64,000 nt of DNA. Source: Mycobacterium malmoense (lineage in GTDB: Bacteria > Actinomycetota > Actinomycetes > Mycobacteriales > Mycobacteriaceae). The stretch lies in NCBI RefSeq assembly GCF_019645855.1, contig NZ_CP080999.1, positions 558,001 to 622,000 of the forward strand. Reading direction: 5' to 3'. Below, in pieces: positions 45,863 to 54,730 of this stretch (positions are counted from its first letter, which is position 1; every line of letters begins with the position of its first letter). Made by a program: the position numbers and the translations under genes. The notes beneath the pieces are model-generated. The model saw only the letters and a list, made by a program, of their open reading frames with translations. It was not told the DNA's origin and did no database searches.

Positions 45863-47038
45863 ATGGCCCAGCGAGAATGGGTCGAAAAGGACTTCTACAA
45901 GGAGCTGGGCGTCTCCTCTGACGCCAGCCAAGAAGAGATCAAACGCGCCTACCGCAAGCTAGCGCGCGACCTGCATCCGGACGCCAATCCCGACAACCCA
46001 GCCGCCGGCGAACGATTCAAAGTGGTGTCGGAAGCGCACAACGTGTTGTCGGATCCGGCCAAGCGCAAGGAATACGACGAAACTCGGCGGCTGTTCGCTG
46101 GCGGCGGCTTCGGTGGCCGCCGGTTTGATACCGGCGGCTTCAACTTCAACGTCGGTGGTGACGGCGCCGAGTTCAACCTCAACGATTTGTTCGACGCCGC
46201 CGGGCGCAGCGGCGGCGCCAACATCGGCGACCTGTTCGGTGGCCTGTTCGGGCGGGGAGGCAGTGCCCGTCCCAGCCGGCCGCGTCGCGGCAACGACCTG
46301 GAGACCGAGACCGAGTTGGATTTCGTCGAGGCCGCCAAGGGCGTCGCAATGCCGTTGCGGCTGACCAGCCCGGCGCCGTGCACCAATTGCCATGGCAGCG
46401 GCGCGCGGCCGGGCACCAGCCCGAAGGTCTGCCCGACCTGCAACGGGTCCGGCGTGATCAACCGCAACCAGGGCGCGTTCGGCTTCTCCGAACCCTGCAC
46501 CGATTGCCGGGGCAGCGGCTCGATCATCGAGCACCCTTGTGACGAGTGCAAAGGCACCGGCGTCACCACCCGCACCCGCACCATCAACGTGCGGATCCCG
46601 CCGGGCGTCGAGGACGGACAACGGATCCGGCTGCCCGGGCAGGGCGAGGCCGGGCTGCGCGGTGCGCCGTCGGGTGACCTGTATGTGACGGTGCATGTGC
46701 GGCCGGACAAGGTCTTCGGCCGTGACGGCGACGACCTCACCGTGACCGTTCCGGTCAGCTTCACCGAATTAGCTTTGGGTTCAACGCTTTCGGTGCCCAC
46801 GCTGGACGGCAAGGTCGGCGTCCGGGTGCCCAAAGGCACCGCCGACGGCCGCATCCTGCGGGTGCGCGGCCGCGGCGTGCCCAAGCGCAGCGGCGGCAGC
46901 GGCGACTTGCTCGTCACCGTGAAGGTGGCCGTGCCGCCGAACTTGGAGGGCGCCGCCCAGGAGGCGCTGGAGGCCTATGCGGCGGCCGAGCGGTCCAGTG
47001 GTTTCAACCCGCGTGCGGGGTGGGCGGGTAATCGTTGA
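45863..47038 (+). CDS. dnaJ: Chaperone DnaJ (DnaJ1)
   Basis: The 391-aa protein has a J domain with HPD (ARDLHPDANPDNPAAGERF), a Gly/Phe-rich part (GGGFGGRRFDTGGFNFNVGG), four CxxCxGxG zinc repeats (CTNCHGSG, CPTCNGSG, CTDCRGSG, CDECKGTG) and C-terminal beta domains (GVEDGQRIRLPGQGEAG). It delivers clients to DnaK and stimulates its ATPase. It starts 36 bp after grpE; its stop overlaps the hspR ATG. Confidence 0.96.
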   Translation: MAQREWVEKDFYKELGVSSDASQEEIKRAYRKLARDLHPDANPDNPAAGERFKVVSEAHNVLSDPAKRKEYDETRRLFAGGGFGGRRFDTGGFNFNVGGDGAEFNLNDLFDAAGRSGGANIGDLFGGLFGRGGSARPSRPRRGNDLETETELDFVEAAKGVAMPLRLTSPAPCTNCHGSGARPGTSPKVCPTCNGSGVINRNQGAFGFSEPCTDCRGSGSIIEHPCDECKGTGVTTRTRTINVRIPPGVEDGQRIRLPGQGEAGLRGAPSGDLYVTVHVRPDKVFGRDGDDLTVTVPVSFTELALGSTLSVPTLDGKVGVRVPKGTADGRILRVRGRGVPKRSGGSGDLLVTVKVAVPPNLEGAAQEALEAYAAAERSSGFNPRAGWAGNR

Positions 47039-47418
47039 TGGCTAAGAACTCCAAGGAACCCGAATCCCGGACCTTTCTGATTTCGGTGGCCGCCGAGCTG
47101 GCGGGCATGCACGCGCAGACGCTGCGCACCTACGATCGCCTCGGACTGGTCAGTCCGAGGCGCACTTCCGGTGGGGGGCGCCGTTATTCGCAGCGTGACG
47201 TCGAGCTGCTGCGTCAGGTGCAGCGGCTCTCGCAGGACGAGGGCGTCAATCTTGCTGGGATCAAACGGATTATCGAACTGTCCAATCAGGTCGAGGCGCT
47301 GCAGTCGCGGCTGAACGAAATGGCCGAGGAGTTGGCGACGTTGCGCGCCAACCAGCGCCGCGATCTGGCGTTGGCGCCCAAGAGCACCGCGGTAGTGGTG
47401 TGGCAGCCGCGCCGGTGA
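47038..47418 (+). CDS. hspR: Heat-shock repressor HspR (MerR family)
   Basis: The 126-aa protein is a MerR-type regulator: RTFLISVAAELAGMHAQTLRTYDRLGLVSPRRTSGGGRRYS is the winged helix, then a coiled coil (QVEALQSRLNEMAEELATLRANQ). It represses the dnaK operon and clpB by binding HAIR sites, probably helped by DnaK, which gives feedback. Start ATG 47038 overlaps the dnaJ stop (TGATG). Confidence 0.95.
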   Translation: MAKNSKEPESRTFLISVAAELAGMHAQTLRTYDRLGLVSPRRTSGGGRRYSQRDVELLRQVQRLSQDEGVNLAGIKRIIELSNQVEALQSRLNEMAEELATLRANQRRDLALAPKSTAVVVWQPRR

Positions 47419-47442
47419 GCGAGCGAGTTTCTCTACCTGCGC

Positions 47443-47700
47443 TCAGGTGTAGTGGTACCGGGCCTGCACGATCACGACGTCATCGCCATCGACGAGGTAC
47501 ACCAAGCGGTGTTCCTCGCTGATGCGCCGTGACCAGGCGCCCGCGAAGGCGTGGCGTAACGGCTCAAGTTTGCCAATCCCGGCGAACGGATCACGCAAGG
47601 TGTCATCGATGAGGCGGTTGATACGCTTCTGTGTCCCTCGGTCGGTTGTGCTCCAGTACTGGTAGTCGGCCCATCCGAGAGGCGTGAAGACCAGCCTCAC
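47443..47700 (-). CDS. YoeB/RelK-type endoribonuclease toxin
   Basis: The 85-aa protein is a Txe/YoeB toxin: MRLVFTPLGWADYQYWSTTD, KLEPLRHAFAGAWSRRISEEHRLVYLVDGDD, ending QARYHYT, where His and Tyr near the C-terminus are catalytic. The family cuts mRNA at the ribosome A site. Its ATG overlaps the antitoxin stop (ATGA). Similar to RelK (Rv3358), from memory. Confidence 0.92.
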   Translation of the reverse strand: MRLVFTPLGWADYQYWSTTDRGTQKRINRLIDDTLRDPFAGIGKLEPLRHAFAGAWSRRISEEHRLVYLVDGDDVVIVQARYHYT

Positions 47701-47942
47701 CGGGACAACGTGTGCTCTTCGCGTTCGCCACGCTGCGCCTGGGTAAGGCTTTCCAGCAGCCGACGGGCATTGGCGGGGGACCGCAACAGGTGCGCGGTCT
47801 CTTCCAGGGCTTCGTAGTCGGCGCGCGAGATCAATACCGCATCACCCCGGCGGGAGTTGATCTCCACCGGGACGCGGTCGTTGTTGACCTGCTCGATCAA
47901 CGGAAATAAGTTCTTGCGTGCCTCGGACGCGGTGATCGCCAC
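47697..47942 (-). CDS. YefM/RelJ-type antitoxin
   Basis: The 81-aa protein is of the Phd/YefM family: VAITASEARKNLFPLIEQVNNDRVPVEI, then SRRGDAVLISRADYEALEETAHLLRSPANARRLLE. The N-terminal part binds DNA and the C-terminal part wraps the toxin. GTG 47942 is chosen because GGAGGAG lies five bases upstream; an in-frame TTG at 47966 is inside the operator. Confidence 0.92.
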   Translation of the reverse strand: MAITASEARKNLFPLIEQVNNDRVPVEINSRRGDAVLISRADYEALEETAHLLRSPANARRLLESLTQAQRGEREEHTLSR

Positions 47943-47952
47943 CCTGACTCCT

Positions 47953-47984
47953 CCAAACTGGTACAAGATATTGTACCAGTTTGG
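47953..47984. promoter_or_regulatory. Operator of the YefM-YoeB module
   Basis: CCAAACTGGTACAA-GATA-TTGTACCAGTTTGG is a perfect inverted repeat with 14-bp arms. The core TGTACCA/TGGTACA resembles known YefM sites (TGTACA). It touches the antitoxin ribosome site, so repressor binding would block promoter and leader. Confidence 0.8.
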
Positions 47985-48226
47985 GGCTCCACTTGTATGG
48001 ACTTTTCCGCTTCGACCATCAGATGGTGGGCTCGCAGGAATTCACGGCAGGCGTGGGTCGCGCTTGGCCCGCTGCTCAGTGATCGGGCTATGCAATGTGC
48101 TCGGGCATAAGCCTGGTTGGAGAGCTGCGAGGGGCCTGTATCGAGGGGTTTGCTGCGCACCGCACGGAGTTGAGCAAATATAGATCAGCGATAGCTTATC
48201 GGTAGTTTCACCCTGAACTAAAATTC

Positions 48227-48237
48227 GGGGGGGGGGG
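48227..48237 (+). repeat. G11 homopolymer upstream of GjpA-like copy 2
   Basis: Eleven consecutive G lie about 180 bp before the GTG at 48416, in an otherwise AT-richer intergenic stretch (47985-48415) with no gene. Such tracts slip during replication and are also error-prone in sequencing. Confidence 0.9.
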
Positions 48238-48415
48238 TAACTCCAGGCTTTTTAAAACGTCTACGAGCATTGGTTCCTTCACATCGAATAGTTTGCACAG
48301 CCCGATGTATGCGGGACCGACTTGACCAATCTCATCCCAACTCGCCCGAAGTTCAGGTTCTTCTCAGCTACTTTCTGACCATCCGAATTCGACTAATCGA
48401 TCAAAGGAGATGGTC

Positions 48416-49609
48416 GTGGACCTCGCAGCCCGCCCCCATAGCACCGCCACAGTCGCCCTGGCCAGCGCCGCCGTCCTCGCCGCCGGCTCCACGGCCCCGC
48501 ACCTACCCGACCTTCACCTGGGCCAACACCTCCCCCCGGTGAGCGTTTCCGGCATCAACCTCACCGACACCAGCAGCGTCCTGGACCTGTTCTCCGGCGT
48601 GGAAAACGAACTCGCGTCCCTCGCAAGCGGAGCGGCCGCAGCCGAGGTGCCCGCGGCCGCGCTCACCGACTTCATCAACCCCGCCGCGCTGCCCCTTCCC
48701 CTCCAGACGTGGGTCAACGTCTTCCAGACGGCGGGCACAAACATTCAAGGCCTTTATAACAGCTACATGCTGCATCCCTTCCCGGTCCTGCAGCAGGTAG
48801 CGGCCAACTTTCTGCAGTACGGCGTCGACTATGTGCAGCCGTTACAAACCGTCGCAAACCACGCCGTGAACTTCTATGCGGGAACGGGCGCGTCCAGTTT
48901 CAGTGGGCTTTTGCAATCAGCGTTTAGCTCCATTGCCGCGGGCAGTTGGACCGCCGCCCAATCTGACTTCTTCGACGCCTTCTATTTGTTCCCGCTCGAA
49001 GAATTCGGGCTGCCCCTTGAAAGCATTCTGCAGATCCCCGCCAACATTGCGACGAACATTGCGAACTTCACCAACACGTTCACAACCACCGGTATTGCGG
49101 ACCTTGGCGCCTCGCTCCTGCTTAGTGTGCCCATTCAAACCTCGACCGCAATGGGTACAGCTCTCCAAGCGGTTTCCGATTCGTTCAACGCCGGGGATCC
49201 GGTGGGAACGATCAACAACCTGCTCAACGTTCCTGGCGCAGTGGCAAATGGATTCCTCAATGGGATACCGAATAACCCCGCTAAGGGGCTGCTTTCTGTT
49301 AAAAACGGCGGGCTTACGGCGCTGTTGGAGACGGTCCCTCAGCTCCTCGCGAAGCAAATCGTCGCTCCCGGTGCCCAGAACATCATGAGCGGCGGCAGCC
49401 TCACGGTCGGGTTCCAGAACCTCGTGAACCAGCTGACAAACGGCTGGCCGTCCCTCAGCAACATTGCTGGCGATTTGACTTCACTGCTGCAAAACATCCC
49501 ATCGCTCCTGTCGAACCTCCCGTCGGCGTTGAGCGGCTTCGCCGGAGCGGTCGGAGGGTTTGTCGGCCAGCTCGGGACGTTGCTCATCAACCTTCTCAAG
49601 TTGCTCTAA
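48416..49609 (+). CDS. GjpA-like putative outer-membrane porin, copy 2
   Basis: The 397-aa paralogue has the same exported start (VDLAARPHSTATVALASAAVLAAGS), SVSGINLTD, ALTDFINPAALPLPLQTW, and ends LGTLLINLLKLL. The first 100 residues are nearly the same as copy 1, while the middle differs. The start context AAAGGAGATGGTCGTGGA is identical in the three genes. It lacks the long upstream segment found before copies 1 and 3 and instead follows the YefM-YoeB module and a G11 tract. Confidence 0.65.
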   Translation: MDLAARPHSTATVALASAAVLAAGSTAPHLPDLHLGQHLPPVSVSGINLTDTSSVLDLFSGVENELASLASGAAAAEVPAAALTDFINPAALPLPLQTWVNVFQTAGTNIQGLYNSYMLHPFPVLQQVAANFLQYGVDYVQPLQTVANHAVNFYAGTGASSFSGLLQSAFSSIAAGSWTAAQSDFFDAFYLFPLEEFGLPLESILQIPANIATNIANFTNTFTTTGIADLGASLLLSVPIQTSTAMGTALQAVSDSFNAGDPVGTINNLLNVPGAVANGFLNGIPNNPAKGLLSVKNGGLTALLETVPQLLAKQIVAPGAQNIMSGGSLTVGFQNLVNQLTNGWPSLSNIAGDLTSLLQNIPSLLSNLPSALSGFAGAVGGFVGQLGTLLINLLKLL

Positions 49610-49657
49610 GTCCGCTGGTGGTTGCCGATGCGAGCCGGTGACCACCAAACGGCGATT

Positions 49658-49692
49658 GGCCCCCTCCGCGAGCCGGTTTGGCGGAGGGGGCC
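49658..49692 (+). terminator. Hairpin terminator after GjpA-like copy 2
   Basis: GGCCCCCTCCGC (49658-49669) pairs with GCGGAGGGGGCC (49681-49692) over an 11-nt loop; pairing continues imperfectly outward. It follows the shared GCCGATGCGAGCCGGTGACC. The rest of 49610-50020 shows no gene. Confidence 0.75.
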
Positions 49693-50020
49693 GATTGCGG
49701 CTGGTCGGTACGTTCAGGCGAGTAGAGCAACGAAATTTGGTTTCGAGCTTGCTGGCCGACTGGACCTCGGCGTTGTAGCTGGCTGGCGGAGCCCATGCAC
49801 GTACGCGGGCCCAGGTTGCGGATACGACGGATCGGTACAAGTAACCGGGATCCGCTGGCTTCATGCTTGACGTCGTTGGGAGCAAGCACATACGGGCGGG
49901 AGTCATCAGATGAGCGCTGTCTGGCGGCCAGCGACCCGTGATGCTGACGCCCGAGGCAGCTGGCGAGAGAGCCGCACCAAAGCTTTTCGCTTGGATCAAT
50001 GGGAACGAAGGTAACGCCGG

Positions 50021-50839
50021 ATGATCAAGATCGCGCCCGAGCTGGGCCACGTGCAAGAGACATTGCTGATTCCGCTGTATGGCAGGGCCCGTGACGCCGC
50101 CCTGCGTCATCCGGTGCTTAACGACGGGCGGGCGGCTGAGCTGGTCGACGGCCTCGACTACGACTTCACCCGTTTCGGCGGCCCCTCGCTGCCCGGTTCC
50201 GTGCTTCGGTCGGCGATCCTTGACGGATGGGTGCGCCGGTTCCTCAGCCAGGATCCGGCTGCGACGGTCGTCGAACTCGGCACTGGGCTGAACACCCGGT
50301 TCGATCGGCTCGACAACGGTATGGTCCGGTGGTTCGATCTTGATCTTCCCGACACGATTGCGCTGCGCCGACGCTTCTTCGCCGACTGGCCGCGGCGCAC
50401 GATGCTGGCGGGTTCGGTGCTCGACACCGACTGGTTCGACACCGTTGCAGATGGGCCCGGTCCGTACCTGTTCGTCTGCGAAGCCGTGTTCATGTATCTG
50501 ACCGAGGAACAAGTCCGCACCGCGCTCTCGCAGCTCGCCCGGCGGTTCGAGGGGGCTCTGATCGCCTTCGACACCGCGGGCGCGGTGATGGTGCGAAATC
50601 AGCACCGCAACGGATCAATGCACGCGGTGGCTGCTCGGATGCAATGGGTTTGCGACGACCCGCGCGAGATCGAGCGGTGGGGGCATCGGCTGCTGGAGAC
50701 CCGCACATTCGCCACTCCGCAACCCGAGGTCGCCGACACCTGGCCCGCGCGCTACCGCTACGGGCTACCGTTGTTGGCCCGGGTCTTTCCCGCCATCGTC
50801 AACGGCTACAAGCTCAACCTGTTCCGGCTCGTCACATAG
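50021..50839 (+). CDS. SAM-dependent methyltransferase (LCM/TcmP-like)
   Basis: The 272-aa protein belongs to the leucine carboxyl methyltransferase-like group: SLPGSVLRSAILDGWVRRF, SAM loop VVELGTGLNTRFDRLD, acidic DLPDTIALRRRFF and FVCEAVFMYLTEEQVR. These enzymes O-methylate diverse small molecules or lipids; the substrate is unknown. It starts at ATG 50021 and converges with the aldose epimerase gene. Confidence 0.85.
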   Translation: MIKIAPELGHVQETLLIPLYGRARDAALRHPVLNDGRAAELVDGLDYDFTRFGGPSLPGSVLRSAILDGWVRRFLSQDPAATVVELGTGLNTRFDRLDNGMVRWFDLDLPDTIALRRRFFADWPRRTMLAGSVLDTDWFDTVADGPGPYLFVCEAVFMYLTEEQVRTALSQLARRFEGALIAFDTAGAVMVRNQHRNGSMHAVAARMQWVCDDPREIERWGHRLLETRTFATPQPEVADTWPARYRYGLPLLARVFPAIVNGYKLNLFRLVT

Positions 50840-50857
50840 ATGGATGGCAGGGCGCGT

Positions 50858-51748
50858 TCAAGCACGGATGGAAAACTGGGCGACCGCGGGCTCGCCGGGA
50901 CGCGCGCACCGGTAGCCGCCGCGGCGCAGCGCGTCGGTCGGCGCGGCCATCGGCTCGAAGCACACCACGTCCTCGGCCGGCGGGGCGAAGATCTGCGCCG
51001 CGGGATATCCCCGTTCGAAGCGCACTTCCAGGCGTCGGCCGCCGCCGGACACCGCGAACACCGCGCCATCGGCCACCCGATCGTAGGCGTCGTCAAAAGC
51101 CTTGTCGCCCAACGGCTCTGTTTTAGCCGGCTGCTCGGAGGTGTCGCCGGTGGGCAGCCCCAGCTCGTCGAGGCGTAGGTGCCGCAGCGGCGGTGTCTCG
51201 ATCATCCATTCGCTGCGGGCCACATCCGGCACGCGCAGATACGGATGAAAACCGAAGCACAGCGGGACGGCCTTGTCGCCGGTCGCGGTGATCGTGGTGC
51301 GCACCGTCAGCGTCCGGTCGGCCAACCGCACGGTCACCGTCAGCGTGTGCGGATATGGGAAGCTGGCCAACAACCTTGGGACCGAACCGAAATCCACCTC
51401 GGCGGTCAGCTCGTTGGCCGACTCTGCGGTCACCCGCCAGCTTGGGTAGGCGGCCAGTATGCCGTGGATGGGCAACCCGTTGGGGTCGGGGCGGACGCCG
51501 TTTTCGCCGGCCTTCAGCGTCACCGTCTCGTTCTCGGCGGTAAAGGTATTGCCGCCCAACCGATTTGCCCACGGATACAGAATCGGAATCCCCATCGTCT
51601 TGCCCGCCGTCACGTAGGCCTCCAGCCCGCGCCGTTGCCCGAGCAATTCCACGCCCGAGTCGGTCAGCGACGTGCCGATCATGCCGGCCTCCGGTACGAA
51701 ATGCGCTCGCATCGACGACGACGGGTCGCGCAGGGTGACGACGTGCAC
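50858..51748 (-). CDS. Aldose 1-epimerase-like protein
   Basis: The 296-aa protein has the mutarotase fold signature: NRLGGNTFTAENE, LPIHGILAAYPSW, CFGFHPYLRVPD with catalytic His, and VVCFEPMAAPTDALRRGG with catalytic Glu. It interconverts sugar anomers or acts on hexose phosphates. It stands alone between the methyltransferase and a long gene-free stretch. Confidence 0.9.
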   Translation of the reverse strand: MHVVTLRDPSSSMRAHFVPEAGMIGTSLTDSGVELLGQRRGLEAYVTAGKTMGIPILYPWANRLGGNTFTAENETVTLKAGENGVRPDPNGLPIHGILAAYPSWRVTAESANELTAEVDFGSVPRLLASFPYPHTLTVTVRLADRTLTVRTTITATGDKAVPLCFGFHPYLRVPDVARSEWMIETPPLRHLRLDELGLPTGDTSEQPAKTEPLGDKAFDDAYDRVADGAVFAVSGGGRRLEVRFERGYPAAQIFAPPAEDVVCFEPMAAPTDALRRGGYRCARPGEPAVAQFSIRA

Positions 51749-52122
51749 GCGGCCAGCCTAATGGGGCCTGGTACTTGCCGTTCGTCGAAGGAGGCTGATC
51801 AGCCGAGCTGCCGCCCCGATGAGCACACCAAGAGTTAGATCGTGCCCGGGTGGTGGTGAGGTGGCCTGTAACGCTGATGGGATGTCGTGCCCGTCCGAGC
51901 ATCGATCCATTAGGTTGTCGCCGGGTGCCCTGGCTCGAAACAGGCTGATTGCCAGCCGAACTCGGCGGGTTCGGTTAGCGAGACGAGAAGGTGCAGGCGA
52001 GAAGTCGGTGACCGACGCCGAAGCCAAGACCCACATGGTCGAGTTAGCGCTGGGCGGGGAAGGTGTCGACTTTCTCGGTTTGGAGTCGACGTCAGACAGG
52101 CCGACGAGCTGCACATACCCGT

Positions 52123-53207
52123 CAAGAACTTAGGCTCGTGGGACTTTCGATCGGCTTTGGGTGATCGCTTCAGTGAACGCGGACTCCGCAACACTCGCGA
52201 AGCAGAGAAACACCTGTTAAATGTGCTACAAGGTATTCTACAGCGAACTTCATCCACCGCACTGATCATTCAATATGAAAGTACTCATCGGTAGCACACC
52301 GCCCGCGTCCGCCTCCGCACTCAAGATAGCTACCGCCCCAGGCAATGCAATTGTTCGCGAGTGCATGGTGAGCGCTCTTGTGTTTGCTGAGCGATAGCGC
52401 TTCACCGCCGACACCAACGCGGCCCGGCGGTGCTCGTCACCTGAGGCGCTGAGACCTGCCGCAGCAAGCAGCGCACGATGACATCGCGATGCACCTCATT
52501 CTCCGGTCATCTGATCTGCAACAGCCCGATGTCGACCAGCGACGAAAACCCATCCCGCACCCACTGAGCCCACTGCTGCTCCGAGTTGGCCGACCCATTT
52601 TGATCACTCCGCCCGTCACCGCCGGAGCCACCTACGTGCGCACTGTTTACGATTCACCCCAAGATCGGTGGTGTGTGTGGTGTGGCTTTGTCCCAGGCGC
52701 GCGCTTGTGGTGAGTCGCCGGGTGTAATCGGTATTGGCTTGTGCCACAAGCGCACCCAGGCGCTGTCTGGTCTGGCATGCGCTGCTGCTCCGTGGTCGTC
52801 TTCTCAAGGCACCGACGATTACCTCCCTGATGCCGGAGGGAGTACGGACAAGCCCCTAGGAATGTTTCGCCGCCAGTTCGCGGTACCGTACTGTGCTGCT
52901 GCGCGGTGAAATCCACCGCCACGCTGAGACGAGTTAACTGCCATGATGTGAGCCGATCGCGACGCTCACATCATGGCTTTGTCGACGCCCGGCAACGCTC
53001 CGTCACTCCGCTCCAATACGGCCAATAAATTGATTGTGCCGGGGCCGTCCATTTCGCCTCAGTCGGGTAATAGTTTCCCGTGCGCTTCGGGCAGATTTTG
53101 CTGCATATACATAGCGTCACAGTTAATTGTCCATCTTGTTGCCACAATTCGCTCAAAATAATTGACGGGTACGTTTAGCTCGTCATTATTCAGAATGCAT
53201 AAAGGAG
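52123..53207 (+). repeat. Duplicated roughly 1.07-kb non-coding segment, copy 2
   Basis: Collinear with 35675-36745 over its whole length, running up to the AAAGGAG of GjpA-like copy 3. The best-kept parts are 52123-52180, 52400-52500, 52701-52775 and 53040-53207. No convincing gene is seen here or in the preceding 51749-52122. The matching position before two paralogues indicates segmental duplication of leader plus gene. Confidence 0.75.
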
Positions 53208-53213
53208 ATGGTC

Positions 53214-54449
53214 GTGGATCTCGCAGCCCGCCCCCACATCACCGCTGGAGTCGCCTTGGCCGGCGCCGCTGTCCTTGCCGCGGGCCCCACAGCCCAGCAC
53301 CTACCCGATCTTCACCTGGCCCAGCACTTGCCCCAGGTGAGCGTGTCGAACATCAACCTCACCGACGCCGCGACCAGCGTGATGGATCTGTTCTCCGGCG
53401 TGGAGAGCCAACTTGCGTCGCTTGCAAGCGGGGCAAGCGCGGCCGCGGTGCCCGCGAGCCTCCTCGGCAATGTCGTCAGCCCGATCACCCAAAACCTGAT
53501 CGTCCAGACATGGGAAACCACCTTCCAGAATGCAGGCACCAACCTGCAGTATATTTTCAACACTTGGAGCAAGGTTCCTTTCCCGGTCTTGCAGCAGCTC
53601 GTGGGGAACGGAATTCAGTATGCGAGCGACTATGTAGGGGCCTTCCAAACCTCTGCGCGCAACGCGGTCGGCTACTTTACCTCGCCTCAATTCGGCAATT
53701 TTGGCCCGCTGCTGCAGACGGCGCTCACCGACCTCACGTCGGGTAACATCGCGACTGGAATACCCAACCTCTTCGCCGCTGTGGTCACCACACCATTCAT
53801 AGATATCACTGAACCACTCGAAGGAACCCTGGAAATCCCCGCATACATAACGCAAAATCTCGCCAACGCGACGGACTATCTCGGCCTTACCGCTGTGCCG
53901 GATTTTGCGCAATACACTCTCAATCTCACCAACTTAGGATCCAAGGGGCTGGGTACCGGCCTTCAAGCGGTCTCTAACTCTTGGGGTGCGGGGGACCCGA
54001 TCGGGGCGCTGACCAACCTTCTCAACACACCTGGCGTCATCACGAACGACGTCCTCAATGGAGTTTCGGCAAGTCCCGCTCTCGGCCCCAACGGTGGCTT
54101 GCTCAGCAGTCTCGCGTTTAAGGGGAAAGTTGGATCGGTCAACGGTCTCCTCAACATCATGTTGAACACGGTCTCCCCGGGTCTCGCGCAGGAAATCGAG
54201 GCACCCGGGGCCCAGCCCATTATGAGCAGCGGCAGCCTCGCGACCGCGCTCCAGAACTTCGTCAACCAGCTGATCAATGGGTGGCCATCGCTGACTCCTG
54301 TCATTAACAGCATCAGTGGTCAATTGACTGCAGTCCTGCAAAGCATCCCATCGGTCCTGTCGAATCTCCCGTCAATCTTGAGCAACCTCGGCGGACAGTT
54401 GGCAAGCGATATTGGGCTGTTGATCTCGAACATCCTCAGGTTGCTCTGA
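53214..54449 (+). CDS. GjpA-like putative outer-membrane porin, copy 3
   Basis: The 411-aa paralogue starts VDLAARPHITAGVALAGAAVLAAGP, then SVSNINLTD, and ends IGLLISNILRLL. The middle has NLGSKGLGTGLQAVSNSWGAGDPIGALTNLLNTPG, parallel to the other copies. Exported-type start, no lipobox, no internal membrane helix. Porin function is by analogy with GjpA annotation. Upstream leader and downstream hairpin match copy 1. Confidence 0.65.
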   Translation: MDLAARPHITAGVALAGAAVLAAGPTAQHLPDLHLAQHLPQVSVSNINLTDAATSVMDLFSGVESQLASLASGASAAAVPASLLGNVVSPITQNLIVQTWETTFQNAGTNLQYIFNTWSKVPFPVLQQLVGNGIQYASDYVGAFQTSARNAVGYFTSPQFGNFGPLLQTALTDLTSGNIATGIPNLFAAVVTTPFIDITEPLEGTLEIPAYITQNLANATDYLGLTAVPDFAQYTLNLTNLGSKGLGTGLQAVSNSWGAGDPIGALTNLLNTPGVITNDVLNGVSASPALGPNGGLLSSLAFKGKVGSVNGLLNIMLNTVSPGLAQEIEAPGAQPIMSSGSLATALQNFVNQLINGWPSLTPVINSISGQLTAVLQSIPSVLSNLPSILSNLGGQLASDIGLLISNILRLL

Positions 54450-54493
54450 GTCCGCTGGAGGTCGCCGATGCGAGCCGGTGACCGCCAACGGCG

Positions 54494-54527
54494 ATCGGCC
54501 CCCTTCCCTTGGTGGAAGGGGGCCGAT
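54494..54527 (+). terminator. Hairpin terminator after GjpA-like copy 3
   Basis: ATCGGCCCCCTTCC (54494-54507) pairs perfectly with GGAAGGGGGCCGAT (54514-54527) over a CTTGGT loop, behind the shared GCCGATGCGAGCCGGTGACC. 54528-54730 shows no gene. Confidence 0.8.
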
Positions 54528-54730
54528 TCGCTGCACGCCCAGCATGGACATTCGCTAGCAGGTGTGAATCCTTTGGAGGAGAAGGTAGTTTGCGGTGACG
54601 TCGGGCCGAGCCAAGCGCAAGGAAGGCGAATCCATAAGGCGCACAAAGTATGCCCGCTCTGCACGGCTACGCCGCCCCGGACGACCCGATGAACCGTCAC
54701 CAACCAGCCCCACGCAACCGAGAAGTCCAC

